Assembly (NCBI GenBank): GCA_031547595.1
Contig: JAVBRU010000012.1
Coordinates: 7,459-71,458 of the forward strand
Length of the DNA: 64,000 bases
From: JAVBRU01 sp031547595
GTDB taxonomy: Bacteria; Bacillota; Clostridia; Christensenellales; Aristaeellaceae
Reading direction: 5' to 3'
How positions within the stretch are numbered: the stretch's first letter is position 1; every line of letters starts with the position of its first letter. The notes under the pieces are model-generated. The model worked only from the letters and a program-made list of their open reading frames with translations. It did no database searches and was not told where the DNA came from. Positions 43,342 to 52,191 of this stretch are shown one piece after another. The position numbers were made by a program, and so were the translations under genes.

Positions 43342-43476
43342 GTAAATAAGAAAAAAATTACATTTGGCCTTGCACGCCCGCCGGTCTCCGTGGAGGTGAG
43401 TCCAATGATCTGAATAAGCGTATGCTGAGCCTCCTTTTTCGCCCTCCCTGACCGACCATTACGAGGAGGATGTTAC
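43342..43476 (+). promoter_or_regulatory. Long 5' leader of the export cassette
   Basis: About 125 transcribed bases lie between the promoter and the first ATG. They include a CTCC/GGAG hairpin near 43386-43395 and a GAGGAGG ribosome binding site just before the start. I recognise no riboswitch family. Its length and the perfect promoter suggest post-transcriptional control, which is inference. Confidence 0.4.
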
Positions 43477-44037
43477 ATGAAAAAGAAGAGCGTACGACTT
43501 TTGGCGATGGCAATGACTGTCGCTTTACTGATGAGCGTGTTTGGCAACGCATTGGCGCTAATTTCCGTTGGAAGCTATGAGTTTGACAAGCCGCCGGGGT
43601 GCCAAAACACAAAGAAAATAACGATCCACGCTACCTATTCCATGTCTCGCATGTTGCAAGCGGTGACCCAGTGGGCGTATTTTAACGGCCAGAACGCATT
43701 GACGGTCTCGTATTCCCAAGAGGGTAGTGGCACCCATAGCATCAACGGTGGGGTGGAGGCCCAAATATTCAGCTACTTCTCCCTAGAGTTTGGCTACCAA
43801 TATTCTTGGACCGCCGGTGAAGTGCAGGGCTATAGCTACCTGATTGAAAGTGGATCGCGAGTAGGATATTACCGAATGGAATACCGCAAGGGCTTCTATG
43901 CGCAGCCTTTTACAACCTATACGCGTACCTCCACCATCTTTGAAACCGGCCCTTGGGTGATCTATGCAACGGGCACTATTCATGAGGAAACCAGTAGCGA
44001 GCCGTACTTCTATCTGGCATACTCTTCCTCCACCTGA
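43477..44037 (+). CDS. Secreted beta-rich protein of unknown function, probable exported cargo
   Basis: This 186-residue protein has a classical signal peptide (about 1-27, ending in ALAL). The mature part is rich in Tyr, Ser, Thr and Gly with alternating polar and hydrophobic residues (SLEFGYQYSWTAGEVQGYSY, SRVGYYRMEYRKGFYAQP), a pattern suggesting long amphipathic beta strands. It has a single cysteine near residue 42 of the precursor and no recognised catalytic motif. It is the promoter-proximal gene of a six-gene unit ending in an ABC export system. By position it could be a bacteriocin-like or pore-forming protein or a surface protein made in quantity. No family is assigned. Confidence 0.6.
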   Translation: MKKKSVRLLAMAMTVALLMSVFGNALALISVGSYEFDKPPGCQNTKKITIHATYSMSRMLQAVTQWAYFNGQNALTVSYSQEGSGTHSINGGVEAQIFSYFSLEFGYQYSWTAGEVQGYSYLIESGSRVGYYRMEYRKGFYAQPFTTYTRTSTIFETGPWVIYATGTIHEETSSEPYFYLAYSSST

Positions 44038-44115
44038 CTTTGCGGGCAGCGGCGCGTACTTGTGCAAGGGACAAACGCGCCGCGCCCCTTTTCAAATGAA
44101 AGGAGCCATTGTTGC

Positions 44116-44934
44116 ATGAAAAAGATCATCTGTCTCGGCCTTGTGCTGTGCTTCTGTCTGCCTGTCGCCGCATTAGGGGAAGAACGCGTGCTGTATGGGG
44201 GTGACATGCTGTATGTGGATCGATTGGCGTCGGAGGGAAGCCTTATCGTGATCAACATACCGCTGGTTACCAATCTGCCCATGGCTTCGGCGGTGATTAC
44301 AGGGCTGACGGACAAGACCGGAGCACCTATTCCGATGGATTTGCAACAGCAAAATATCGACACGAATTTCTTTTATACAACGTCGAATGGCTGGTATGAG
44401 TATATCCTGACATTGCCTTTTTCCATGAGGGAAAACGCCATCCTGGCGAACAGCATGCGCATAGAGATCGACGCGGTGGAGTATATGCTGCCGCTGGGAC
44501 ATGTATCCATTCTGCCTTACTCGCCCACTTCTGAACAGAGGCTCCTTTCAGGCTCAAGACCCCTAAACCTGCCCAACCACCGGACGGAGCTATACGAATG
44601 GCAGCTTTTCACAAAAAGCGATGTGGTGCTGCAAAGCGTGAAGTACAGCGCAGGCTTGGATGTGCCGATGGTGTACATCAACGGGGTACGTTATGATAAA
44701 ACGGAGGATATGGGGCTGAGGCTGCCGGGTGATGAGGAAATTCTGTTGGTAGTGCAGCAGCAGGATCCGCCAGGCGAGCGCCGGTGGTCTACCACCACGC
44801 TTGATCTGGTGATCACCTACACGCTTCCCGGTGAAATGGCGGTGCATGAGCTTCGGATTGGGCCGATATGGCTCACATTTCATGATTATGAGCGCCGCTG
44901 CGAGGAGCTGACCGAGTATTTGCAGGGCAAGTGA
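44116..44934 (+). CDS. Secreted protein of unknown function in the export cassette
   Basis: This 272-residue protein has a signal peptide ending in PVAALG (about 1-19). The mature part is mixed beta, with motifs such as IEIDAVEYMLPLGHVSILPY and TTTLDLVITYTLPGEMAV. There is no further membrane segment and no known domain. I chose ATG 44116 with AAAGGAGCC upstream. An earlier in-frame ATG would add 18 residues ahead of the signal. It lies between the beta-rich secreted protein and the first membrane-fusion-like gene, and may be a partner, chaperone or immunity factor. That is inference from position. Confidence 0.55.
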   Translation: MKKIICLGLVLCFCLPVAALGEERVLYGGDMLYVDRLASEGSLIVINIPLVTNLPMASAVITGLTDKTGAPIPMDLQQQNIDTNFFYTTSNGWYEYILTLPFSMRENAILANSMRIEIDAVEYMLPLGHVSILPYSPTSEQRLLSGSRPLNLPNHRTELYEWQLFTKSDVVLQSVKYSAGLDVPMVYINGVRYDKTEDMGLRLPGDEEILLVVQQQDPPGERRWSTTTLDLVITYTLPGEMAVHELRIGPIWLTFHDYERRCEELTEYLQGK

Positions 44935-44958
44935 ATGAATCCGGGTTAAGGAGGAGCG

Positions 44959-45840
44959 ATGTTCAAAAAGATCATTCAGCTCATTACATCCGTGGCATTG
45001 CTGGGCTGCTGCATTGTGGGACTATGGATATTGCAGACGCAGAAAAACATCATTGAGCAGCAAAACGAGGCATTGCAGCCACGCATGATAGGCATAGTGG
45101 AAAAAAATGCAACGTATTATACCACGCAGCCGTCCTTTTTGACGTTGGAGGAAAAAGAAATCTTTGAGGGCGTTGTGGAGAGCGAGGCGCCATTTCGCGT
45201 GCAAACGCTGATTTATGGCGCGCAGCCGGTGGAATACCACAAACAGCCCGGTGATAAGGTACAGGTGGGCGATGTGCTGGCCGAGGCGGACGCCGCCCTC
45301 CTTTCCAATGTGCGCGGAAGGCTTGTAAAGATCACGGAGCAGGGCGCGGTGGCCAGCTTTGAGCTGATGGATTATGACAGCCTGCGCGTGCGCGCGGCGG
45401 TATCCCCGGCGGCGGCCGCCACATTGCGGCGCGATAGCCCCGTGGAGCTTCGCTATGGTGCCGATATTACATTTTCTGGCAGTGTTCGGGATATTGCCTA
45501 TACGGTAAACGCGCAGGGGCTGGTGGATACGGTGATTGATTTTTACGATGAAGGCTGTGTCACAAGGCTTGGCGCTGCCATGCAGGCTGTGCTTGTGATA
45601 AAGACCGTCGAGAATGCCATGGCAGTGCCGTTGGCTTGCGTATTGAAAACAGCGGAGGGGGCCTATGCGGTGCAGGTGGCCACACCGGAAGGCACCTATA
45701 GTCTGGTGACGGTGGAAATCGGCATTAGGGAGCGGAATTTTGTGCAGATCACCAAGGGCATCAACGCGCAGTCCACGGTGCTGGTCAATCCTGATAAAAA
45801 ATATGGCACGCCGCTCAGCCGCGAGGGAGAGCAGCCATGA
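44959..45840 (+). CDS. Membrane-fusion-like adaptor (HlyD/MacA type), first copy
   Basis: This 293-residue protein has one N-terminal membrane helix (about 5-25). A lipoyl/barrel-sandwich hybrid segment follows (about 72-125) with KQPGDKVQVGDVLAEADAA. The rest is a beta-barrel and membrane-proximal-like part with AMQAVLVIKTVENAMAVPL and the QITKGINAQSTVLVNPD pattern typical of MacA-type adaptors. The long helical hairpin of full-size MacA is missing, so it is a compact version. The stop overlaps the ATPase start (ATGA), so adaptor and ATPase are coupled. A TolC-like partner is not encoded here. Confidence 0.75.
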   Translation: MFKKIIQLITSVALLGCCIVGLWILQTQKNIIEQQNEALQPRMIGIVEKNATYYTTQPSFLTLEEKEIFEGVVESEAPFRVQTLIYGAQPVEYHKQPGDKVQVGDVLAEADAALLSNVRGRLVKITEQGAVASFELMDYDSLRVRAAVSPAAAATLRRDSPVELRYGADITFSGSVRDIAYTVNAQGLVDTVIDFYDEGCVTRLGAAMQAVLVIKTVENAMAVPLACVLKTAEGAYAVQVATPEGTYSLVTVEIGIRERNFVQITKGINAQSTVLVNPDKKYGTPLSREGEQP

Positions 45841-46511
45841 GCGCGCCGGTGCTTGTGATGCGGGACATCCGCAAAACCTATGACGGAAAAAGGATGATCC
45901 TGGACGGGCTTAATTTTGTCTTGCCGCCCCGGTGCATTTGCGCTGTGATTGGCGCCTCCGGCTCTGGAAAATCCACCTTGCTCAACATCATGGGGCTGCT
46001 GGACAACTGGACATCGGGCAGCTATCATTTTGAGGGCAGGGAAGTGAGCCGGCTGAAGGACAGCCAGCGGTCGCTGTTTCGAAATCAGCATGTGGGATTT
46101 GTGTTTCAGGACTATTGCCTTTTGCCCAACGCCACCGTTGCGCAAAATCTGCTGCTGCCTGTGCTGTACAGCCAGGAGAAGCTGGACGGGCGCATAGACA
46201 GGCGCTTGAATGAAATATTGGGTACACTGGCGCTGGGCGCATTGCGTAATCAGAATACCTGCTTGCTTTCGGGCGGGGAACGGCAGCGGGTGGCGCTGGG
46301 GCGGGCACTGATGCTGCGCCCGGCGCTGCTGATAGCGGATGAACCAACGGGGAACTTGGATGAAGACAACTCCCGCATCGTGCTGGAGCAGTTGGTGCAC
46401 TGTAAAAGTCAGAACTGTTCCGTGGTCATCGTCACCCATGATTTGCGGCTGGCTGCAAAAACGGATCTTACATACCGGTTGGCAGAGGGGGTGCTGCAGC
46501 AAGTTGTGTAA
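45837..46511 (+). CDS. ABC exporter ATPase, MacB/LolD type
   Basis: This 224-residue ABC ATPase has Walker A GASGSGKST, Q-loop FVFQDYCLLPNATV, signature LSGGERQRVALGRAL, Walker B ALLIADEPTGNLDED, and switch His in IVTHDL. These are the hallmarks of the MacB/LolD/FtsE mechanotransmission group. It drives the permease encoded next. Its 3' end overlaps the permease TTG start by eight bases. Confidence 0.93.
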   Translation: MSAPVLVMRDIRKTYDGKRMILDGLNFVLPPRCICAVIGASGSGKSTLLNIMGLLDNWTSGSYHFEGREVSRLKDSQRSLFRNQHVGFVFQDYCLLPNATVAQNLLLPVLYSQEKLDGRIDRRLNEILGTLALGALRNQNTCLLSGGERQRVALGRALMLRPALLIADEPTGNLDEDNSRIVLEQLVHCKSQNCSVVIVTHDLRLAAKTDLTYRLAEGVLQQVV

Positions 46512-47823
46512 GCGGTTTTGGACAAAGCTGGTATTTGATATTCGGATGATGCTGCAGTTCAGGCTGCGTTTCTGGCTGTCGGTGCTGGGCATCGTGTTGA
46601 GCATCTATTTGTTTGTGCTGCTTGGGATCATGATTGATTCTTATGTGATGGCGTCCTACAAAAAAGCCGAGGCATTTCCGGATCAGGAGCTTGTGATATC
46701 CGGCGAGCTGGAGGCGGGTGAGTTCCTTCAGATGGACGCCAACCCCCTGACGGCGGCATACAGCGTGTATACCTACCCCCTCCGGACTTTCCTGGAGATT
46801 GGAGCCGGCGTGCAGGATACCGACTGGTATATTATTGATTTTGATCTGGTAGGCACCGATGAAACCTTCACAAGGGGCGGCGCTCTGCCGCAGATGGCGG
46901 GCAAAGTTGTGACCGATCCGCTTTTGCTGGGCGAGGGGCTGACTCAATCGCCCGAGAATGTGTGCTGCATCGCCATATCCAATTATGCCGCGCAACTGTT
47001 GTTTGGCAGCGCGCAGGAGGCGCTGGGAAAGCAGATTCGCCTGCAATCTATGGAAACTGTGGAGAATGGCCGCTATGCCACCCGGGAATCCGTTAATTTT
47101 TTAATAACAGCCATTTTGCAAAATGGTGCCGCCGATTACTCGGCGGAGGAAATGATTGCGCAGCAGCAGGAAAGACATACCTCCGGTCAGCCGCGCAGCT
47201 ACAACATTTTGCTGAACGCGTATGTTCCTCTCAGCACGTACCGCACCCTTCAGCCGGTATTGAGCAAGAATTATAGGGTTTCTTTGATGTTTGCCACTGT
47301 GCATATGCAGGACGATATCGTGGCGACCGAGCGCGCCGTGCGCGAGATTTATCTGAACAAAGCCGGCGTCATATCCCGCGCTTCCGTTGTGAAGGATGCA
47401 TATAACACCTTCTTGGGCTACAGGATGATGCTGTTTGGGCTGATACTGTTCGTAAGCGTCTTTTCCGGGGCAAACATCGTCAATGTGATGGTGTTTTCGA
47501 TCAAGGAACGCACGGACGAAATCGCGATCCGCAAAACGCTCGGCGCGACAAACACGCAAATACGCAACCAGATCATGCTGGAATCGTGTGTGGTTGCCAT
47601 GATCGGCTGGGTGATTGCCACGGCGCTGGCTGTGCTGACGGCGTATGGGGTTTATCTGGGCTGGTACCAACAATTACAGGAGAATTTCCGTCTGACAGTG
47701 GAGGCGAAAACCATCCTGTCCGGATTCTTTCTGGCAGTCATTATGGGCGTGACCTTTAGTGTGATCCCGGCGATGGTGGCGGCACGCGTGCCCATCGCCA
47801 CCTCGCTGCGGCGGAATCTATAG
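46504..47823 (+). CDS. MacB/FtsX-family permease
   Basis: This 439-residue protein has one N-terminal membrane helix (about 18-40), an extracytoplasmic domain of about 250 residues, and three C-terminal helices. It carries the FtsX-domain signature MVFSIKERTDEIAIRKTLG and ends with IPAMVAARVPIATSLRRNL. I chose the TTG at 46504 because GAGGGGG lies 11 bases before it and it overlaps the ATPase stop. Other frames upstream are the ATPase gene itself. With the ATPase and adaptor it forms a MacAB-type complex, which moves substrates already outside the membrane. Confidence 0.88.
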   Translation: MCKRFWTKLVFDIRMMLQFRLRFWLSVLGIVLSIYLFVLLGIMIDSYVMASYKKAEAFPDQELVISGELEAGEFLQMDANPLTAAYSVYTYPLRTFLEIGAGVQDTDWYIIDFDLVGTDETFTRGGALPQMAGKVVTDPLLLGEGLTQSPENVCCIAISNYAAQLLFGSAQEALGKQIRLQSMETVENGRYATRESVNFLITAILQNGAADYSAEEMIAQQQERHTSGQPRSYNILLNAYVPLSTYRTLQPVLSKNYRVSLMFATVHMQDDIVATERAVREIYLNKAGVISRASVVKDAYNTFLGYRMMLFGLILFVSVFSGANIVNVMVFSIKERTDEIAIRKTLGATNTQIRNQIMLESCVVAMIGWVIATALAVLTAYGVYLGWYQQLQENFRLTVEAKTILSGFFLAVIMGVTFSVIPAMVAARVPIATSLRRNL

Positions 47824-47841
47824 CGTGGGAGGGAAAGAGTA

Positions 47842-48894
47842 ATGAAAAAAGTGTTGTTGGTCGCGTTGATTGTGGTTTGTATGCTGCAGGAGCAAAGCGC
47901 CCTGGCTTTGTCGGCAGACAGCTTTGTGGGCTGCGTGGTGCCGGCGTATGAGTTTACGCTGCTGTCGCCTCAGGAGGGAGTGGTCTCCCGTTTTCCGTGG
48001 CAAACGGGGCAGCGGGTGGAAGCGGGGCAACAGGTGGCGCAGTTCGAGCTTGCACGCTATTATGCTCCACAAGACGGCGTTGTAGACTACGTCTGGGGAA
48101 AGCCCGGAGACGATGCCGATCTGATCACCGGCCGCTATGGGATGGTGGTGGTGCTGGCACCTCAAATCCGCTATACTGTGCGTGCCAGCATCGCAAAAGC
48201 CTATCGAACGGTGCCCACCCGCTACCTGCACGTGGGGGATCTGGTCACCGTACAATCGGTCAACCTCACCAAATATGTTGCAGAGGGCAGAATATGTTCC
48301 ATTGAGAGTACGGAATATCTGGTCGAAATTATCGCGGGCGATTTGCTGGTGGATGATACCGTCAATTTGTACAACGATCCGGCCTGCAAAAGCGCTGATA
48401 TGATTGGCCAGGGGACTGTGCAGCGCGCGCCTGCCAATGGAACGATAGGCAGCGGTATCATCGAAAAAGTGCATGTAAAAAAGGGGGACGCGGTGAAGAA
48501 AGGAGACTTGCTTTTTGAAACAAGTCTGGATTATAGCCCGTCACCTTTCCTTTTCCCGGAGGCGGGATATGTACTGGGTGTCAAAACTGCGCAGGGGGAA
48601 CGGGTTTCGTATCAGCAAGCCTTGATCACCTGCTGCCCCAGCAGTATTGCGGATGTCCTGATTCAAGTGCCGGAAAACTGCGTTGCTGCCTTTGCACCGG
48701 ATATGACTGTCTATGTACAAATTGAAAACGCCGCATTCTTTGCAGAGGGGAAGGTCATTTTTGTGTCGTATGTCAGCACACCGGATGCGGAGGAAATCAC
48801 GTATGCCGTACGGGTACGCTTTTCTCCCTCCGCATCCGTCCGAATGGGAATGAGTGCAGAAATACTCCTAATAAATGAATCACTGAATAAATAA
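47842..48894 (+). CDS. Exported membrane-fusion-like adaptor, second copy
   Basis: This 350-residue protein has a signal peptide (about 1-23, ending in LALSA) rather than a membrane anchor. It carries two lipoyl/barrel-sandwich halves: FPWQTGQRVEAGQQVAQFEL (about 53-72) and VHVKKGDAVKKGDLLFETS (about 210-230). Barrel-like segments and a C-terminal part, EITYAVRVRFSPSASVRMGM, follow. It resembles the HlyD/MacA family without the usual membrane helix. A second adaptor beside the first is unusual. It ends the cassette; no hairpin is obvious after it. Confidence 0.7.
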   Translation: MKKVLLVALIVVCMLQEQSALALSADSFVGCVVPAYEFTLLSPQEGVVSRFPWQTGQRVEAGQQVAQFELARYYAPQDGVVDYVWGKPGDDADLITGRYGMVVVLAPQIRYTVRASIAKAYRTVPTRYLHVGDLVTVQSVNLTKYVAEGRICSIESTEYLVEIIAGDLLVDDTVNLYNDPACKSADMIGQGTVQRAPANGTIGSGIIEKVHVKKGDAVKKGDLLFETSLDYSPSPFLFPEAGYVLGVKTAQGERVSYQQALITCCPSSIADVLIQVPENCVAAFAPDMTVYVQIENAAFFAEGKVIFVSYVSTPDAEEITYAVRVRFSPSASVRMGMSAEILLINESLNK

Positions 48895-48963
48895 ATATAA
48901 TATAATATGCTGGTTAGAATGTCAAGCTAAAGATCCCCAACGATGCCAAGCGGTCTTTTTGTA

Positions 48964-48993
48964 TTGAAGGAGGGCTATTGTTCTTGGTACAAT
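48964..48993 (+). promoter_or_regulatory. Predicted promoter of the second DUF5107-TPR gene
   Basis: TTGAAG (48964-48969) and TACAAT (48988-48993) are spaced by 18 bases, 33 bases ahead of the chosen start at 49027. Confidence 0.45.
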
Positions 48994-49026
48994 ACAGGCA
49001 TGAAAACCGAAAGGCAGGGTTTGTTT

Positions 49027-52000
49027 ATGGCTGTATCCGTCCGGCATAGCAAAATGACCATCCCTACATACGAACCGCATGCGGCCAACACATTGCCGTT
49101 CTTTCTGGAGAAAAAGGCGTACCAGGGCGCGACAGGGCGCGTGTATCCCATCCCCTATACCGATGCGCTGTCCAACGAAGCTGTAGACCGCGAATATGAT
49201 GCATATACATTGGAAAACGAGCATATTCGCGTTGTTTTGCTGCCGGAAATTGGCGGTAAAATCCACGGGGCTGTCAATAAACACGATAATTATGAGTTTA
49301 TTTATCAAAATACAGTGATCAAACCGGCGATGGTGGGGCTGGCTGGCCCCTGGGTGTCCGGCGGCGTGGAGTTTAACTGGCCGCAGCATCACCGTCCAAC
49401 CACCTTTCACCCCACCGAAGCCACCCCAGTGAACCACGCGGACGGCTCTGTGACGGTGTGGATGGGCGAGGTGGAGCCCTTCCACCGCATGCGCGGCATG
49501 GTCGGCATCACGATGTATCCGGGCAAATCCTATGTGGAGGCCAGGGCCGTGGTGTATAACCGCACAGACGCACCGCTGCCCTTCATGTGGTGGAACAACC
49601 TGGCCGTGCGCGTGCACGGGCAATACAAGGCCACTTTCCCGCCCGATGTGGCGTATGGCAACGATCACGACCGCCGCGCCGTCATTCCCTTCCCGGTGAT
49701 GAAGGGCGTGTACCAGACGGCAAGGCCGTATGATTATGGCGAAGGAACGGATGCTACCTGGTTTTCGAATATTAAGCTGCCCACCTCTGTGATGGTGATG
49801 CGCGGGCAAAGCCAGATGGATTTTCTGGGCGGGTACGACTATGCTGCTGATGCCGGCACGGTCACGGTATCCGACCATCACACCTCTACAGGTAAAAAGA
49901 TGTGGACATGGGGGGACGGCGCGTTTGGGCGTGCTTGGTGTGCCAACCTGACCGATAATGACGACCGGTATATTGAGCTGATGACTGGCGTGTACACCGA
50001 TAACCAGCCGGATTTCACGTATATTGCCCCCGGTGAAACCAAAGTGTTTTCTCAGATTTTCTATCCCGTGCACGGCATTGGCGAAGTGAAAAATGCCTCC
50101 ATGGACGCCGCAGTTTCGCTGGACATCCGGGATGGAAAGGCAAACTTTGGTGCGATCCCAACGGCAGCGCAGCAGGGCGCAACGCTGCGGCTGACGGTGG
50201 GAGGGAATGTTGTTTACGAAAAAACAGCCGATCTTTCCCCGGCGAAATGGCTGAAGGATGGCTGCGATATGCCGTCTGATCCGGAGGTTTGCATTGCCTT
50301 GTTGGCGGCGGACGGCCGCACGCTGGTGGAGTACCGCCCTGTGGATGTGTCTAATAAGCAGCCGCCCGAAGCGCGCCCCATCCCGCCAGATCCCAAGGAC
50401 GTCGAAACCCTGGAGGAACTTTTCCTGCACGGTGCGCACCTGGTGCAGTATAAGCACCACACCTATGAGGCAGAGGATTATTTTGCGGAAGCGCTGCGCC
50501 GCGATGCCACCGATATGCGCTGCAACCTGGCCATGGGCAAGCTGATGTTGGAAAAGGCCGATTACGCAAAAGCGCGGTTCTATCTGGATGCGTCCATTGC
50601 CAAACTGAAAATGCGCAACCAAAACCCTGCCGACCCAGAGGCCATCTATCAACTGGCGCGCCTAGAACGGCTGGAGGGCCATATCGACCGCGCGTATGAT
50701 CTGTTCTTTGATGCCAGCTGGCAGTATGCCTGGCGCAGCCCCTGCTATTTTGAGCTGGCCTGCATCGACAGCCTGCGCGGGCAGCAGGAGAAGGCGATCG
50801 AGCACTTGCGGCTGTGCCTGGAAACCAATGCCCGCCACTACAGCGCGAAGGCGCTGCTGGGGTATTTGACGGCAGATGAGGGGATGCTTGGGAATATTCT
50901 CAACCAAGCGCCGCAGGACGGCCTTGCGCGCTTCTGCCTGTATCTCTTAAACGGCGCTCCGCTCAGCGATTATTTGCTCAGCCGCAGCGAGGATATGATC
51001 GATATCGCGCTGGAGCTTATGCATGCGGGGCTGACAGGCGAGGCCGTGACGGCGCTTCAATGTTGCACCCAACCCAGCCAAGTGCTATACTATCACTTGG
51101 CGGAGATGACGGGAGCTGAACCCCGGCATATGCACTTGGACTACTGCTTCCCCAACCGTTTGGAGGATATTCCGGCGCTGCAGCGGCAAGAGTGGCAGGC
51201 GCAATATCTGCTGGGCTGCATCTATTACGACCGCATGAATTACCCGGCGGCAATCGCTGCATGGGAAGCGGCAATAGTGCTCAACCCGCAGCATGCGGCA
51301 GCGAAGCGCTGCCTGGCGCAGGCGTATTTTGATCATGCAAACCGCCCGGCAGAGGCGCTGACTTTGCTGAAAGCGGCGCTTGCGCTTGCCCCCGACAACG
51401 CGCGTATACTCTACGAGCTGTTGCAGATGCTGAAGAACACAGGCGGCACGGTGAAGGAACGCCTTGCGCTCTTGGAAGCGCATCCAGCGCTTTGCCGCAA
51501 GCGGGACGATTGCTTCCTGGATCAGATCATCCTATATACGCAGGACGGGCAGCTGGAAAAATCGCGGGAGCTGCTGCTCAGCAAGCGTTTTAACATCTAC
51601 GAGGGCGGTGAGGGCAAGCTGACCCGCCATCACTGCTGGCTGTATACGCAGCTAGCCTGGCAGGCGCTGCAAAAGGGCAACCCTGAGAAGGCTTTGGAAT
51701 GGCTGCAAACCGCGCTGATATACCCGAAGAATTACGGCGAAGGCCGCCACTACAGCGCGCAGGAAGGCAACGTGTTTTATTACACCGGCTTGGCGTATCA
51801 AGCGCTTGGAAACGACGTGGAAGCCGCGAAAGCTTTTGAGATGGCCGCCCATCAGCCCGATCAGGTGACGGAAATGCTGTTTTTTACGGCCCGCGCGCTG
51901 GAAAAGCTGGGGCGGCAGGAGGAAGCGAACACTGTGTACCAGCGCATGCTGAGCGCTGGGGAAAAGCAGCTGGCAGCCTGCCACCGCTTCGGGTACTTTG

Positions 52001-52191
52001 GCGTGGGTATGGCCTCGCCCTTGCCCAGCGAGCTGGACATTCGCCGTATGAACAGCATTGAGGCCTATATCCTGATGGCGCTTGGGCGCACGGGGCTTCA
52101 GCAGAGTGCTGCGAGCGAACTGCAGGCGCTTATGCAGCTTGATCCCTATAACGTAAAAATCGATCATTTCAAAAAGCTGGGGTTGCTATGA
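49027..52191 (+). CDS. DUF5107 domain protein with C-terminal TPR repeats, paralogue B
   Basis: This 1054-residue protein has the same layout as the protein at 38.9-42.0 kb. A DUF5107-type sugar-binding domain (about 8-400) contains LPEIGGKIHGAVNKHDNYE, WVSGGVEFNWPQHHRPTT and MWTWGDGAFGRAWC. A TPR-rich helical region (about 440-1054) contains, for example, AIVLNPQHAAAKRCLAQAYF. I chose ATG 49027 with AAAGGCAGGG upstream. It overlaps the aldose-epimerase gene by four bases, which suggests action on the same sugar. It shares the mutarotase-like fold with that neighbour. Its reaction is unknown. Confidence 0.85.
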   Translation: MAVSVRHSKMTIPTYEPHAANTLPFFLEKKAYQGATGRVYPIPYTDALSNEAVDREYDAYTLENEHIRVVLLPEIGGKIHGAVNKHDNYEFIYQNTVIKPAMVGLAGPWVSGGVEFNWPQHHRPTTFHPTEATPVNHADGSVTVWMGEVEPFHRMRGMVGITMYPGKSYVEARAVVYNRTDAPLPFMWWNNLAVRVHGQYKATFPPDVAYGNDHDRRAVIPFPVMKGVYQTARPYDYGEGTDATWFSNIKLPTSVMVMRGQSQMDFLGGYDYAADAGTVTVSDHHTSTGKKMWTWGDGAFGRAWCANLTDNDDRYIELMTGVYTDNQPDFTYIAPGETKVFSQIFYPVHGIGEVKNASMDAAVSLDIRDGKANFGAIPTAAQQGATLRLTVGGNVVYEKTADLSPAKWLKDGCDMPSDPEVCIALLAADGRTLVEYRPVDVSNKQPPEARPIPPDPKDVETLEELFLHGAHLVQYKHHTYEAEDYFAEALRRDATDMRCNLAMGKLMLEKADYAKARFYLDASIAKLKMRNQNPADPEAIYQLARLERLEGHIDRAYDLFFDASWQYAWRSPCYFELACIDSLRGQQEKAIEHLRLCLETNARHYSAKALLGYLTADEGMLGNILNQAPQDGLARFCLYLLNGAPLSDYLLSRSEDMIDIALELMHAGLTGEAVTALQCCTQPSQVLYYHLAEMTGAEPRHMHLDYCFPNRLEDIPALQRQEWQAQYLLGCIYYDRMNYPAAIAAWEAAIVLNPQHAAAKRCLAQAYFDHANRPAEALTLLKAALALAPDNARILYELLQMLKNTGGTVKERLALLEAHPALCRKRDDCFLDQIILYTQDGQLEKSRELLLSKRFNIYEGGEGKLTRHHCWLYTQLAWQALQKGNPEKALEWLQTALIYPKNYGEGRHYSAQEGNVFYYTGLAYQALGNDVEAAKAFEMAAHQPDQVTEMLFFTARALEKLGRQEEANTVYQRMLSAGEKQLAACHRFGYFGVGMASPLPSELDIRRMNSIEAYILMALGRTGLQQSAASELQALMQLDPYNVKIDHFKKLGLL

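Noticed and set aside
43477..44037. Lactococcin 972 family bacteriocin
   Set aside because: The gene context (secreted protein plus ABC pump) is similar, but length and residue pattern are not close enough to name the family.
48922..50652. A 576-codon minus-strand frame opposite the second DUF5107-TPR gene
   Set aside because: The plus-strand protein has recognisable domains and a good start. The antisense translation is His/Arg/Val-rich with no family features.
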